This document shows, in pieces, positions 1 to 9,852 of a stretch of DNA of 64,000 bases; position 1 is the stretch's first letter, and every line of letters begins with the position of its first letter. Both the position numbers and the translations under genes were made by a program. The stretch comes from Bacteroidetes bacterium ADurb.Bin037 (GTDB lineage: Bacteria > Bacteroidota > Bacteroidia > Bacteroidales > UBA932). The stretch is taken from positions 21,264 to 85,263 of the forward strand of contig MWER01000006.1 of the NCBI GenBank assembly GCA_002071175.1. The letters are read 5' to 3'. The notes beneath the pieces were generated by a model. It searched no databases. It was not told where the DNA came from and saw only the letters and a list, made by a program, of their open reading frames with translations.

Positions 1-64
1 CCAATTGTCTTACCAGTGCCGGATTACCCGGCTCTTTTACGATCCATTTCTTGTCAAGTACCAT
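1..64 (-). CDS. recJ: RecJ single-strand exonuclease, N-terminal fragment
   Basis: The ATG at 64-62 on the minus strand opens a frame that runs off the left edge of the window. It encodes about 21 residues, beginning MVLDKKWIVKEPGNPALV. The KW followed by a short polar stretch matches the usual beginning of Bacteroidetes RecJ, the 5'-3' single-strand DNA exonuclease of recombination and mismatch repair. A TAnnTTTG promoter box lies 10 bases upstream of the ATG. The call rests on a very short piece, so the identity is likely but not certain. Confidence 0.55.
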   Translation of the reverse strand, partial: MVLDKKWIVKEPGNPALVRQL

Positions 65-74
65 ATTAATCCCA

Positions 75-82
75 CAAAGGTA
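75..82 (-). promoter_or_regulatory. Promoter -7 box for the recJ-like gene
   Basis: On the minus strand this reads TACCTTTG, a perfect match to the Bacteroidetes -7 consensus TAnnTTTG. It lies 10 bases before the ATG of the leftward gene. Confidence 0.6.
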
Positions 83-114
83 GAAATTAAATCCTATCCC
101 GTGTAAAAAATTCT

Positions 115-122
115 TATTTTTG
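115..122 (+). promoter_or_regulatory. Promoter -7 box for lysS
   Basis: Reads TATTTTTG, matching TAnnTTTG, 22 bases before the lysS ATG. No clear TTTG is seen about 19 bases upstream. Confidence 0.55.
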
Positions 123-144
123 TGGACTACAAAATAGTTGACTC

Positions 145-1653
145 ATGGAAAACCAATATATCAGTGAACAGGAACAGATTCGTCGCGATGCTTTGAAAGA
201 ACTCGAAAATCTGGGCATAAACCCCTATCCCGCAGCCGAATATCCTGTTAATACGACTGCCGCACAGATCCTGGAAGGATACGATCCTGAAAAAGAAAAT
301 TTCGATCAGGTGACACTTGCCGGAAGGATCATGAGCCGGAGAATCATGGGAGCTGCTTCGTTTATGGTCATCCAGGACCACAGCGGACGTATACAGATCT
401 ATCTGAAAAGGGATGATATATGTCCCGGAGAGGACAAGACACTGTACAACACCGTATTCAAAAAATTGCTCGACATAGGGGATATTGTAGGTGTTAAGGG
501 ATTTGCCTTCATTACGAAAACAGGTGAATTATCGGTCCATGCACAAGAACTGGTGCTATTGGGTAAATCATTGCGTGTGCTGCCCATCGTTAAAGAAAAG
601 GAAGGCCAGGTGTACGATGCCTTCACGGATCCGGAACAACGCTACAGGATGCGTTACGTAGACCTGATCGTCAACCCGCATGTAAAGGACACTTTTGTAA
701 AAAGGACCCAAATGGTCAATGTGATGCGTGATTTTTTCAACCGCTACGGATACCTTGAAGTCGAAACACCCATTTTGCAACCTATCCCGGGTGGGGCAAA
801 TGCCCGTCCCTTCATCACCCACCACAATGCGCTGGACATACCCCTGTACATGAGGATCGCCAATGAATTGTATCTGAAAAAACTCATAGTGGGAGGTTTC
901 CCCGGCGTCTACGAATTCTCCAAAGATTTCAGAAATGAGGGGATGGACCGTACCCATAATCCGGAATTTACCGTGCTGGAGATTTATGTGGCATATAAGG
1001 ATTACTTCTGGATGATGGATTTCACTGAAAAACTGACCGAAAAAGTAGCCATGGAGCTCCATGGTACTACGCAGGTTCCGTTTGGGGATAAGATTATTGA
1101 CTGGAAAAGGCCGTACAAGCGTCTTTCGATGATCAATGCCATCAAGCAATACGCCGGCGTCGACATTGTCGATATGGAGGAAGATGAATTAAGGAAAACA
1201 TGCCGGAAATTGAATGTGCCGGTGACTCCGTCCATGGGCAAAGGGAGACTGATAGATGCCATTTTTGGACAATACTGTGAAAAACATCTGATCCAACCTA
1301 CCTTTATTACCGATTATCCCAAGGCAACTTCTCCCCTGAGCAAAAAACACAGGGACGATCCACGGCTAACGGAACGTTTTGAATTGTTCGTCAACGGGAA
1401 GGAACTGGCCAATGCATATTCCGAGCTCAATGATCCTATCGACCAACTGGAACGTTTCCGGGAACAGATCAGGCTCAAGGAAAAAGGGGACGATGAAGCC
1501 ATGTTCATAGACATGGATTTTATCAGGGCACTGGAATTCGGTATGCCGCCTACTGCAGGTATGGGCATAGGCATAGACCGGCTGTGCATGCTGATGACCA
1601 ATTCGTCCAGTATCCAGGACGTACTTTTCTTTCCTCAAATGCGACCGGAATAA
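145..1653 (+). CDS. lysS: Lysyl-tRNA synthetase, class II
   Basis: Cytoplasmic enzyme that charges tRNA-Lys with lysine using ATP. The 502-residue product has the N-terminal OB-fold anticodon-binding domain (about residues 55-165) and the class II catalytic core. Motif 2 ([15 protein letters not shown]) is near residue 260 and motif 3 (GMGIGIDRL) near residue 471. It ends soon after motif 3, close to the E. coli length and, as I recall, shorter than the LysS of many Bacteroides, which carry a C-terminal extension. It is first in a run with the SpoU methyltransferase and aroE, with gaps of only 9 and 4 bases, so the three are probably co-transcribed. Confidence 0.97.
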   Translation: MENQYISEQEQIRRDALKELENLGINPYPAAEYPVNTTAAQILEGYDPEKENFDQVTLAGRIMSRRIMGAASFMVIQDHSGRIQIYLKRDDICPGEDKTLYNTVFKKLLDIGDIVGVKGFAFITKTGELSVHAQELVLLGKSLRVLPIVKEKEGQVYDAFTDPEQRYRMRYVDLIVNPHVKDTFVKRTQMVNVMRDFFNRYGYLEVETPILQPIPGGANARPFITHHNALDIPLYMRIANELYLKKLIVGGFPGVYEFSKDFRNEGMDRTHNPEFTVLEIYVAYKDYFWMMDFTEKLTEKVAMELHGTTQVPFGDKIIDWKRPYKRLSMINAIKQYAGVDIVDMEEDELRKTCRKLNVPVTPSMGKGRLIDAIFGQYCEKHLIQPTFITDYPKATSPLSKKHRDDPRLTERFELFVNGKELANAYSELNDPIDQLERFREQIRLKEKGDDEAMFIDMDFIRALEFGMPPTAGMGIGIDRLCMLMTNSSSIQDVLFFPQMRPE

Positions 1654-1662
1654 CCGGAAAAC

Positions 1663-2448
1663 ATGATATCATCGATCCATAATCCCAGGATAAAACAAGT
1701 CCGGCTGCTAATGGAAAAATCCCGTGCACGCCGCGATAAGAACCTGTTTGTGATAGAAGGTGTCAGGGAGCTGGAAATCGCCTTGAAAAACGGATTCAGC
1801 ATGCAGTATCTGTTGATCTGTCCGGACATACTGAAAAACAAGAATAAAGCAGAATGGTTCAGGGAACATACCTCCATGGTCCTGGAGATCGATGCGCAAC
1901 TATACGGAAAACTGGCCTACAGGGATTCCACTGAAGGCGTGCTGGCCGTCATGAAGGGCCTATCGCCCGGTCTAAATGACATCCGCCTCTCTGAAACTCC
2001 CCTGGTCATTATTCTGGAATCGATAGAAAAGCCTGGCAACCTGGGTGCCATTTTGCGTACAGCCGATGCCTCGGGAGTCGATGCAGTTCTGGTATGCGAT
2101 CCCCTGACCGATCTCTATAACCCCAATACGATAAGGGCCTCACTGGGTTGTTTGTTCAGCGTCCCTACCCTGACATGCTCTTCGGCCCAGGCCTATGACT
2201 GGCTTAAGGATAAGGGCCTGCAGGTAATTGCTGCCACATGCCAATCCGTGACACCGTACCATCAGTGCGATTTCAAAAGGCCGACAGCCTTTGTAATAGG
2301 AACTGAAGACAGGGGACTGAGTTCCTTTTGGAGGGAACGTGCCACATGCGAGGTGATAATACCTATGAAAGGGATCATTGACTCGCTAAATGTGTCCGTG
2401 GCAACAGCCATCCTATGCTTTGAAGCGGTAAGACAACGCAACGGGTAA
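1663..2448 (+). CDS. SpoU/TrmH-family RNA 2'-O-methyltransferase
   Basis: A 261-residue member of the SPOUT superfamily that transfers methyl from S-adenosylmethionine to a ribose in rRNA or tRNA. An N-terminal substrate-binding domain (start to about residue 95, with RDKNLFVIEGVRELEIAL) precedes the trefoil-knot catalytic domain. The motifs are EKPGNLGAILRTADASGVDA near residue 125, VIGTEDRGL near 210 and IPMKGIIDSLNVSVATAI near the end. This layout fits the 23S rRNA methyltransferases of the RlmB/TsnR type more than TrmH. The exact target base cannot be told from sequence. It sits 9 bases after lysS and 4 bases before aroE. Confidence 0.9.
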   Translation: MISSIHNPRIKQVRLLMEKSRARRDKNLFVIEGVRELEIALKNGFSMQYLLICPDILKNKNKAEWFREHTSMVLEIDAQLYGKLAYRDSTEGVLAVMKGLSPGLNDIRLSETPLVIILESIEKPGNLGAILRTADASGVDAVLVCDPLTDLYNPNTIRASLGCLFSVPTLTCSSAQAYDWLKDKGLQVIAATCQSVTPYHQCDFKRPTAFVIGTEDRGLSSFWRERATCEVIIPMKGIIDSLNVSVATAILCFEAVRQRNG

Positions 2449-2452
2449 GCTC

Positions 2453-3190
2453 ATGGGACGTTATGCTATTATAGGAAATCCAGTCAAAACGAGCAAAAGC
2501 CCCCGGCTTTTCCGGATCGCTTATCCTCAGACATCCGGGGATACCTACAGTATCCTGGAAGGTTCCGATGCCGTAAAGTGCTGGGAAAAGGTGCTCGAAA
2601 TGGACCTGGATGGAGTCAATGTGACCATGCCCTTCAAAAAAGACCTGCTGGAAGTGGCCGACGTAATTACCCCGGGCGCCGCCAAAGCCAATGCCACCAA
2701 CCTGATGGTAAGGCAGAACGATCTATGGATAGCTTATAATACGGACATCTACGGTGTTGTACAAAGTTTTAAGGGATCGGGGATTGACCCTGCCGGAAAA
2801 AAAGCCCTGGTCATCGGTGCGGGAGGTGCCGGCCGGGCTGCCTTCGTGGGACTGGAACAGGCAGGAGCCACTGTTTATATGGCAAACAGGACCGTCAGGG
2901 AGGGGTTGCATTCGCTTTCTCACGTTCCCTGGCTTGTCAGGCAATGTGATCTGATAGTCAACACCATACCATGGGATTCCTCAACCGCCGGTTGTTTGGG
3001 ACTGGAACAGAAACATACGGTCCTGGATGCATCCTATACGCTCAAACCGCTCCAAGATGCCACAACAGTTGCGGGAGCAAAATATCTTAACGGATATCAC
3101 TGGCTCTATCACCAAGCAGTAGAAGGATTTATGATTCTGACCGGATTGGTACCCGACCGCAATGCCATGCGAAGGTTTCTGAATTTGTAA
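2453..3190 (+). CDS. aroE: Shikimate dehydrogenase
   Basis: Reduces 3-dehydroshikimate to shikimate with NADPH in the aromatic amino acid pathway. The 245-residue length is a little under the usual 270. The substrate site shows SKSP near residue 14 and NVTMPFKKD near residue 57 with the catalytic lysine. NTDIYG follows, then the NADP-binding loop [11 protein letters not shown] near residue 120 and the C-terminal YHQAVEGF helix. The start codon lies 4 bases after the methyltransferase stop, so translation is probably coupled. Confidence 0.95.
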   Translation: MGRYAIIGNPVKTSKSPRLFRIAYPQTSGDTYSILEGSDAVKCWEKVLEMDLDGVNVTMPFKKDLLEVADVITPGAAKANATNLMVRQNDLWIAYNTDIYGVVQSFKGSGIDPAGKKALVIGAGGAGRAAFVGLEQAGATVYMANRTVREGLHSLSHVPWLVRQCDLIVNTIPWDSSTAGCLGLEQKHTVLDASYTLKPLQDATTVAGAKYLNGYHWLYHQAVEGFMILTGLVPDRNAMRRFLNL

Positions 3191-3198
3191 AAAAATCG

Positions 3199-3206
3199 TA
3201 CCTTTA
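3199..3206 (+). promoter_or_regulatory. Probable promoter -7 box for ssb
   Basis: Reads TACCTTTA, one base off TAnnTTTG, 27 bases before the ssb ATG. Confidence 0.4.
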
Positions 3207-3233
3207 TACAAGTTAATTAATAACCTGAATGTT

Positions 3234-3698
3234 ATGCTGAATAAAGTAATGTTAATCGGAAATGTGGGAAAGGATCCCGAAATTCGTCATCTTGAGAGCG
3301 GAACGGCAGTAGCCAATTTGGTGCTGGCTACATCGGAAAGGTATAGAGACCGGAACGGGGAAATGCAGGAACAAACAGAATGGCACAACGTGGTCTTATG
3401 GCGCGGTCTGGCAGATATTGCAGAACGTTTCGTCCGCAAAGGTTCTCAGATATATATAGAGGGAAAGATCCGTACCCGGAGCTGGGAAGACCAATCAGGT
3501 CAAAAACGTTATACTACGGAGATTGTAGCCGATACCTTGCAACTTTTGGGCAAGAGAAGCGACAACATTGCCTCTCCGCAGACCCAGCCCTATTCTCCTC
3601 CAAAGAACGAAGGTCAGTCTCCCTGGCAGGAGCAATCTCCTGCAGGCGATATGAATGACAACATCAGTCAGGAAGATGTAGACGACCTGCCTTTCTGA
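3234..3698 (+). CDS. ssb: Single-stranded DNA-binding protein
   Basis: A 154-residue protein that coats single-stranded DNA during replication, recombination and repair. The OB fold covers about residues 1-105, starting [18 protein letters not shown] with [14 protein letters not shown] in the middle. A low-complexity Gln/Pro/Ser linker follows. The acidic C-terminal tip DVDDLPF is the docking peptide for partner proteins. It lies 43 bases after aroE with its own likely promoter, and its stop is 4 bases from the convergent MFS gene. Confidence 0.96.
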   Translation: MLNKVMLIGNVGKDPEIRHLESGTAVANLVLATSERYRDRNGEMQEQTEWHNVVLWRGLADIAERFVRKGSQIYIEGKIRTRSWEDQSGQKRYTTEIVADTLQLLGKRSDNIASPQTQPYSPPKNEGQSPWQEQSPAGDMNDNISQEDVDDLPF

Positions 3699-3702
3699 TC
3701 AT

Positions 3703-5112
3703 TTATTTACCTGCCTTTTTTGCTTTATTGGGCACATCCAGCTCCAATACGGGATTTTTATCCGATGAGCGGGCCAGGATGAAAGATACGATTATGGCAA
3801 CAACCGACAGGACGATAAAGAGATATTCGGCGTTAACGGCCGCACGGATCTTGTCGTCCAGATTCCTTTCTATGATCTGGCCCACAAAAATGGGTACCAG
3901 CCACATTCCCATATTTTGTATCCAATAGATAAGCGAATAGGCCGTACCTAGATTTTTATCGGGTATTATCTTGGGAACAGAGGGCCACATGGCAGCCGGA
4001 ACCAAAGAATACCCAATTCCCAAGATTGCTATGCCCAGGTAAGCAAAACCCGGTAATCCCGGTGCAAAACCTATGATCAGGTGTGAAATCAGCAGCAAAA
4101 CCGAACCTACGATCATCCAGCGGGTGGCTTTGCCTTTGATATCCACCAAAGAACCGAATATGGGCGTAAAAATCATAGTCGTAAAAGGCAGGAGCGATAC
4201 GATCAACGAAGCAATATCGCTTTCTATACCAAACCGTGGCATGATGATGGATGTGGCAAAGCGTCTGAAAGATATGATGCAGGCATAAAAGAAAACACAG
4301 AGAAGGGATATGAGTATGTAATGCTTGTTCCCCAGTACTTTAAAAACATCCGAAAAGCGGAATTTATCTTCTTTTGAAGCGGGTTGTGCATTTTTCAAAG
4401 CTTCAGTTTCAATCTGGTTATCCAATTTCTTGTCAAAAGCAAGAAATATCGACCATACTACCAATCCGCACAGGAGCAGGATAAAACCCACCAGGGCAGG
4501 CTTGCTCGTTTCCGAGAACGGGATGTACGTATCGTTCAAGCTGACAATCCGGGGTACCAGGATCAAAGCCGTAGCTGTCCCCAAACGGGCGAGCGACAAT
4601 TGTAATCCCATGGCCAGTGCCATTTCCTTTCCCCTGAACCACTTGGCAATGGAACGGGTTACGGCTACCCCTGCGATCTCGCTACCCAGTCCAAAGATGG
4701 CACACCCTGCATAGGCCACGGCCAGAGAAGGTTTTTCAAAGGCTCCCGACAGCCAGGCATACAAAGCACTGTTATTAAAAGAAGCGGATATACCGTACAT
4801 CACAAGGGCTGCACCGCCGACCATCAACAGTACAAAAAGGGTTCCGGTCATCCGTACACCCCATTTGTCCAACAACATGCCGCAAATGATCAGACCTCCC
4901 CATACGCAAAGCAGTGAATAGGCACCCCCGTACATCCCGTAATCGCCGGACGTCCAGGCCAGATCGAGTATTTGTGGGTTTTTGAAAATATGTCCTATAG
5001 TAGTAAACTGATCATCAAAGAAATAGGAAGCAAACATGACTAGCGACAGACATAAAAGAACTGCCCAGCGCACCCATTTAGAATTTTTGAGCAACGGTAC
5101 AACTTTATTCAT
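3703..5112 (-). CDS. MFS transporter, MFSD1-like (copy A)
   Basis: A 469-residue inner-membrane protein with about 12 hydrophobic segments, paralogous to the gene just upstream. Both begin MNK...L....VRW and share a loop WF(R/K)GKE(M/L)ALAMG near residue 154 and SLVPAA(M/L)WPSVPK near residue 370, followed by LG(T/S)AYS. In my memory these segments closely match animal MFSD1, a lysosomal dipeptide transporter, rather than common bacterial sugar or drug MFS families. Peptide transport is therefore a hypothesis. It starts 5 bases after the stop of copy B, so the two are one operon. Confidence 0.8.
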   Translation of the reverse strand: MNKVVPLLKNSKWVRWAVLLCLSLVMFASYFFDDQFTTIGHIFKNPQILDLAWTSGDYGMYGGAYSLLCVWGGLIICGMLLDKWGVRMTGTLFVLLMVGGAALVMYGISASFNNSALYAWLSGAFEKPSLAVAYAGCAIFGLGSEIAGVAVTRSIAKWFRGKEMALAMGLQLSLARLGTATALILVPRIVSLNDTYIPFSETSKPALVGFILLLCGLVVWSIFLAFDKKLDNQIETEALKNAQPASKEDKFRFSDVFKVLGNKHYILISLLCVFFYACIISFRRFATSIIMPRFGIESDIASLIVSLLPFTTMIFTPIFGSLVDIKGKATRWMIVGSVLLLISHLIIGFAPGLPGFAYLGIAILGIGYSLVPAAMWPSVPKIIPDKNLGTAYSLIYWIQNMGMWLVPIFVGQIIERNLDDKIRAAVNAEYLFIVLSVVAIIVSFILARSSDKNPVLELDVPNKAKKAGK

Positions 5113-5117
5113 TGGTT

Positions 5118-6497
5118 CTATTTTTTGGTTATGTTAGGTAATTCCAGTCCGTAGCCTTTGGCACGGTCTTCTGCCTTGAGCCAGATCCCGAGGAAAAAAG
5201 CGAGGACTCCCAAAGAGGCAAAAATGAGCATCGGTACAGTATAGTCGTAATCCTGTGGGTTGATCACACCCCGGTTGGTTCTGTCGAGCACCGTCCCAAT
5301 GAGTACCGGAAAAGCCCAGAGCCCAATGTTCTGTATCCAAAATATTACAGAATATGCGGAACCAAGATATCTGTTCTCTACCAGTTTGGGTACGGAAGGC
5401 CACAGGGCAGCCGGAACGAGCGAAAAACTTATACCTAATATAATAATGGCCGTATAGGCAACTCCCGGGGTAAAATACGCCTCCGGTACGAGTGCGAATG
5501 TCAGGTGACACAGGCACATCAATACAGCTCCTATGATCAGCATGCTGGCCCCTTTACCCCTGGTATCAAGAAAAGCACCCAATAGCGGGGTCAGGAGCAT
5601 AGCCCCAATAGGAAACCATGAAAATATGTCACTGGCATCGGTGGCAGATATCTGTAATCGGCATTCGAGCATATTGGCAGCAAATTTCTGGAACGGGAAA
5701 ATAGCTGAATAATAAAGGACACACAAACCGGAAACGATCAAAAAGGCTTTGCTCGTAAAAAGTTTTCCCAGGTCCTTGACCTTGAATTCCTCTTCCGGCT
5801 CTTCTCCCGATTCGCCTAATTGGCTTTCCAATTTTCTGTCAAAGAAAAAGTAAACTGAAAAGGCCAGAAGCCCAACGATCAGCAAAATCATGCTTACCAT
5901 GACGGGGGAACTCACATTGCCCATGCTTTCTGCAACCCGTGGCGACATCCTGAAAACGGCAAACACTCCCAAACGTGCAATAGCCATTTCGATTCCCATG
6001 GCCAAAGCCAGTTCCTTCCCTTTAAACCACTTGACTATCCCTTTGGATACCGTGACACCTGCCATTTCCACTCCGCAGCCGAAGATCATGAACCCGAGTG
6101 AAGCCAGCTTGGCCGATGCCGGTAAAGACACCCACCAGGAACCGAGCCAGGCTTCCAGGCCGGAGCCGATAAAGGCATCCGTAAGGGCATAGTATTTTAT
6201 CGCTGCACCTACAAGCATGACTAAGGCAGAAAGAATGGCTGTAAAACGGACTCCCATCTTGTCCAGAATGATCCCCGCGAAGATGAGGAACAGGGCAAAA
6301 ACATTAAGAAAATATTCTGCTCCCGTGACTGTCCCAAAATGCTCGGAAGTCCAGCCACGTGTTGTTTCCAGCATACTTTTAAGGGGAGATAACACGTCTA
6401 TGAACATGTAGGCAAAAAACATCATGGATGCCAGAAGAATCAGCACGCCCCATCTTACCAACGCCCTGTCTTTCAATAATTTAGTAGCTTTATTCAT
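5118..6497 (-). CDS. MFS transporter, MFSD1-like (copy B)
   Basis: A 459-residue membrane protein with about 12 hydrophobic segments, first gene of the tandem pair. The start at 6497 (MNKATKLL) aligns with copy A; an ATG two codons earlier (6503) is also possible. It carries WFKGKELALAMG near residue 170 and SLVPAALWPSVPK near residue 365, the same signature as copy A. A charged loop rich in Glu (near residue 220, GESGEEPEEEF) splits the two six-helix halves and is longer than in copy A. Divergence between the copies suggests different substrates or a heteromeric pair. The MFS call is firm; the substrate is unknown. Confidence 0.8.
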   Translation of the reverse strand: MNKATKLLKDRALVRWGVLILLASMMFFAYMFIDVLSPLKSMLETTRGWTSEHFGTVTGAEYFLNVFALFLIFAGIILDKMGVRFTAILSALVMLVGAAIKYYALTDAFIGSGLEAWLGSWWVSLPASAKLASLGFMIFGCGVEMAGVTVSKGIVKWFKGKELALAMGIEMAIARLGVFAVFRMSPRVAESMGNVSSPVMVSMILLIVGLLAFSVYFFFDRKLESQLGESGEEPEEEFKVKDLGKLFTSKAFLIVSGLCVLYYSAIFPFQKFAANMLECRLQISATDASDIFSWFPIGAMLLTPLLGAFLDTRGKGASMLIIGAVLMCLCHLTFALVPEAYFTPGVAYTAIIILGISFSLVPAALWPSVPKLVENRYLGSAYSVIFWIQNIGLWAFPVLIGTVLDRTNRGVINPQDYDYTVPMLIFASLGVLAFFLGIWLKAEDRAKGYGLELPNITKK

Positions 6498-6540
6498 ATG
6501 CAAGTTTTAGATTGTTTTCCATATTTTCGAAAAAGAGTGT

Positions 6541-6571
6541 CTAAGATAGAATAATAAGTCAAGTCTGCAAA
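6541..6571 (-). promoter_or_regulatory. Possible promoter for the MFS pair
   Basis: On the minus strand TTTG (6571-6568) is followed after 19 bases by TATCTTAG (6548-6541), one mismatch from TAnnTTTG. The spacing is the Bacteroidetes norm. Confidence 0.4.
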
Positions 6572-6579
6572 ATTTGTAG

Positions 6580-6587
6580 TACTTTTG
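6580..6587 (+). promoter_or_regulatory. Promoter -7 box for purA-dxs
   Basis: Reads TACTTTTG, a perfect TAnnTTTG, 38 bases before the purA ATG. Confidence 0.6.
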
Positions 6588-6625
6588 TAAACTTGTCTTT
6601 ACCATTTTTGATATAAATTGATACT

Positions 6626-7891
6626 ATGAACGTAGACGTTGTTCTTGGACTTCAGTGGGGTGATGAGGGAAAAGGTAAGATAGTCGATTATCTTGCAAGA
6701 CAGTATCCCGTTATCGCCCGTTTCCAGGGAGGGCCCAATGCAGGTCACTCCCTTCACTTTGAAGAAACATCTTTTGTCCTCCATTCCGTCCCTTCCGGCA
6801 TATTTAGAAAAGGTACCGTTAATATTATAGGTAACGGAGTGGTCATTGACCCTGTCATATTCGAGAAAGAATGCCGGTCCCTGGCAGCCCTGGGAATACC
6901 TGTGAAGGATCGCCTGATGATCTCCAAAAGAGCACATCTGATACTTCCAACGCACTTGATCATAGATGCGGCAAGCGAACATGCCAAGGGAGCTTCCAGA
7001 ATAGGATCCACACTTAAAGGGATCAGTCCGGCCTATATGGACAAAACAGGAAGAAACGGGATCCGTGTGGGAGATATCCTGACTGCCGATTTTTTAGAGC
7101 GTTACAAATCCCTTAAATTAAAACATATAGAATTCCTGAAACAGTTTGACTACGCATACGATCCCGAACAAGGGGAATCCAAGTGGCTGGAAGCCATCGA
7201 TTATATGCGACAGTTTAAACTCATTGATGCTGAATATTATGTAAACGACTGCCTGAAGAAAAACAAACGTGTTTTGGCAGAAGGAGCCCAGGGGGCCCTG
7301 TTGGACATTGATTTCGGATCCTACCCCTATGTAACATCATCATCTACTACTTGTGCAGGTGCCTGTATCGGTCTGGGATTCCCGCCCTCAAAGGTGGGCA
7401 AGGTATATGGGATTTTCAAGGCTTACTGCACACGTGTGGGAAGCGGACCTTTTCCCACTGAACTGTTTAATCAAGAAGGAGAGATACTCCGGGAAAGGGG
7501 CAAAGAATTCGGGGCAACTACGGGAAGGCCCCGGCGTACAGGATGGCTGGATCTGGTTACCCTGAAATATGCCGTGACCTTGAACGGCGTTACGGACCTG
7601 ATCATGATGAAGGCGGATGTTATGGATGTCCTCGAGACCGTTAAGATTGCCACCTCATACAAAATCCAGGGAGAAAAAGCGGAACGGGTCCCTTATGACA
7701 CGAATATCAGTATAACCCCTGTGTTAAGGGAATTCAAAGGGTGGAAGAGAGATCTTTCGGGAATACGCCGGGAAGAAGAATTGCCTTTTGAATTCATGAG
7801 TTATGTACGGTTTATTGAAGATGCGGTAGGTATTCCTATCAAGATAATATCCCTGGGACCTGACAGGGAACAAACCATTATCAGGGACTGA
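6626..7891 (+). CDS. purA: Adenylosuccinate synthetase
   Basis: Joins IMP and aspartate using GTP, the first committed step to AMP. The 421-residue product has the GTP-binding loop GDEGKGK at residues 12-18, GGPNAGHS near 35 (IMP and Mg site), RIGSTLKGI near 130, and GATTGRPRRTGWLD near 300, which binds IMP and GTP. The length fits the family. The stop is 7 bases before dxs, so the two are probably transcribed together although their pathways are unrelated. Confidence 0.98.
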   Translation: MNVDVVLGLQWGDEGKGKIVDYLARQYPVIARFQGGPNAGHSLHFEETSFVLHSVPSGIFRKGTVNIIGNGVVIDPVIFEKECRSLAALGIPVKDRLMISKRAHLILPTHLIIDAASEHAKGASRIGSTLKGISPAYMDKTGRNGIRVGDILTADFLERYKSLKLKHIEFLKQFDYAYDPEQGESKWLEAIDYMRQFKLIDAEYYVNDCLKKNKRVLAEGAQGALLDIDFGSYPYVTSSSTTCAGACIGLGFPPSKVGKVYGIFKAYCTRVGSGPFPTELFNQEGEILRERGKEFGATTGRPRRTGWLDLVTLKYAVTLNGVTDLIMMKADVMDVLETVKIATSYKIQGEKAERVPYDTNISITPVLREFKGWKRDLSGIRREEELPFEFMSYVRFIEDAVGIPIKIISLGPDREQTIIRD

Positions 7892-7898
7892 TCTTATC

Positions 7899-9785
7899 AT
7901 GGAAAATCTTATTAAAAGCATTGAGAGCCCAGAAGACCTTAAAAAGCTAAGGCTCGAGCAACTACCCCAATTGTGTGATGAATTGAGGAAATACATAATA
8001 GAATCCTGCTCACGCAATCCGGGACACCTGGGAGCCAGCCTGGGTACAATAGAGCTGACGGTAGCGATTCATTATGTTTACGATGCCCCAAAAGATAAAA
8101 TTATATGGGACGTCGGACACCAGGCATATGCCCACAAAATCCTTACAGGAAGACGTGAAGCATTCCTGAAAAACCGTTGCTACAACGAGTTGAGCGGATT
8201 TCCCAAAATGGATGAAAGTCCTTATGATGCATTTGGGACAGGCCATTCTTCCACTTCAATCTCTGCGGGCCTGGGTTATGCCATAGCAGCTTCCATGCGC
8301 AAAAGCGACGATAAAGTAGTGGCTGTGATCGGGGACGGGTCGCTGACAGCAGGTCTTGCCTACGAAGGAATGAACAACGCCGGCGGCACAAATGCCGACA
8401 TGCTCATCATTCTCAATGACAACAAAATGTCTATTGAACCTAACGTGGGAGGTCTGCATAATTCATTGCTTAAGCTCACCACGTCTCCCCGTTACAATAA
8501 ACTGAAACTGAAGGCGTGGAGAACCCTGGGTTCGGGAGCCATCAGAGATGCTGTCCAGCGCTTTGTCAGAGCCGGTAAGCGGCTTGTGATCAGGAACAGC
8601 ACCTTGTTCCAGTCTTTGAATATCCGGTATTTTGGTCCGGTCGAAGGTCACGACGTCATACAACTGGTCAAAACGCTCAAACGGCTCAAACACTTACATG
8701 GACCACGGCTCCTGCATGTACTCACTGTCAAGGGAAAAGGATACGCGCCAGCGGAAAATGACCAGACTACCTGGCATGCGCCCGGCCTGTTCGATGTCGA
8801 AACAGGTCTCCGACTGACCGGAGGTGATCCCGGAACGCCGGCTAAAACGAGATTCCAGGATGTTTTCGGGCACACACTGCTGGAACTTGCCCACAGCAAC
8901 CCGGCCATTGTGGGTATTACTCCGGCCATGCCCACCGGCTGCTCCCTGAACATCATGATGAAGGAAATGCCCGACAGATGTTTTGACGTAGGCATTGCCG
9001 AACAACATGCCGTAACATTCTCTGCAGGACTGGCAGCGGCAGGGTATCTGCCCTATTGCAACATATACTCGAGTTTCATGCAAAGGGCATATGATTCCGT
9101 AATCCACGACGTGGCCATTCAGAACCTCAAGGTAGTCTTTTGCCTGGATAGGGGCGGCCTTGTAGGTGAAGACGGGGTAACACATCACGGAGCTTACGAC
9201 CTGGCCTATTTCAACTGTGTCCCGGATATGTATGTGGCTGCCCCTATGGATGAAGTGGAATTGAGAAATATGCTGTATTCGGCACAGGATAAGAGATACA
9301 AAACCATAAGCATTCGTTATCCCAGGGGAACAGGTAGCGGGATCAAGGACTGGAGAAGACCTTTCACATACATGGAACCCGGTAAGGCACGACTTTTGAA
9401 CGAAGGAAAAGACATAGCACTGTTGAGTCTCGGATCGGCCGGACTTATGGGGGCGGCAGCAGTAGCTAAAGTAGCGGAGAATGGTATATCGGTACAACAC
9501 TATGATATGCGTTTTCTCAAACCAATAGATGAAGACGTTCTGGAACACATATCCCGTAACTATCAGAACGTGATTACCTTGGAAGACGGATGTCTTATTG
9601 GCGGATTATACAGTATGGTATCTGTTTATATGGCATCCCACCCCGGGACCATAAGCAAAGTGACCGGACTAGGTATTCCGGACCGTTTTATCCAGCATGG
9701 AAAAACCAAACAGCTTTATCACGAATGCGGATACGACACCGAAAGCATTGTAAAGGCTATAGAAACCATTGCCGGTAAGTTTTAA
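7899..9785 (+). CDS. dxs: 1-deoxy-D-xylulose-5-phosphate synthase
   Basis: Thiamine diphosphate enzyme that condenses pyruvate with glyceraldehyde 3-phosphate, the entry step of the methylerythritol phosphate route to isoprenoids. The 628 residues contain NPGHLGASLG and the H of VGHQAYAHK in the N-terminal region. The TPP/Mg motif GDGSLTAGLAYEGMNNAG is near residue 145. The transketolase-like domain follows with EQHAVTFSAG near residue 367. The Mg motif differs from the GDGA...GG of proteobacterial Dxs but keeps the Asp and Asn ligands. UppS, encoded at 32371, works later in the same pathway. Confidence 0.97.
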   Translation: MENLIKSIESPEDLKKLRLEQLPQLCDELRKYIIESCSRNPGHLGASLGTIELTVAIHYVYDAPKDKIIWDVGHQAYAHKILTGRREAFLKNRCYNELSGFPKMDESPYDAFGTGHSSTSISAGLGYAIAASMRKSDDKVVAVIGDGSLTAGLAYEGMNNAGGTNADMLIILNDNKMSIEPNVGGLHNSLLKLTTSPRYNKLKLKAWRTLGSGAIRDAVQRFVRAGKRLVIRNSTLFQSLNIRYFGPVEGHDVIQLVKTLKRLKHLHGPRLLHVLTVKGKGYAPAENDQTTWHAPGLFDVETGLRLTGGDPGTPAKTRFQDVFGHTLLELAHSNPAIVGITPAMPTGCSLNIMMKEMPDRCFDVGIAEQHAVTFSAGLAAAGYLPYCNIYSSFMQRAYDSVIHDVAIQNLKVVFCLDRGGLVGEDGVTHHGAYDLAYFNCVPDMYVAAPMDEVELRNMLYSAQDKRYKTISIRYPRGTGSGIKDWRRPFTYMEPGKARLLNEGKDIALLSLGSAGLMGAAAVAKVAENGISVQHYDMRFLKPIDEDVLEHISRNYQNVITLEDGCLIGGLYSMVSVYMASHPGTISKVTGLGIPDRFIQHGKTKQLYHECGYDTESIVKAIETIAGKF

Positions 9786-9795
9786 TGCTGTTTTT

Positions 9796-9826
9796 TTTGG
9801 TAGTTTGTCAAAATCGTTTATCTTTG
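9796..9826 (+). promoter_or_regulatory. Promoter for the tRNA-tuf-rpo block
   Basis: TTTG (9796-9799), 19 bases, then TATCTTTG (9819-9826): a full match to the Bacteroidetes promoter. Transcription would begin near 9831, 22 bases before the first tRNA. Confidence 0.7.
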
Positions 9827-9852
9827 CCGCTCCAAATTGCAGAGATGTTTTT

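Noticed and set aside
8694..9548. 284-codon frame antisense to dxs
   Set aside because: Shadow of dxs; composition follows the codons of the opposite strand and shows no domain.
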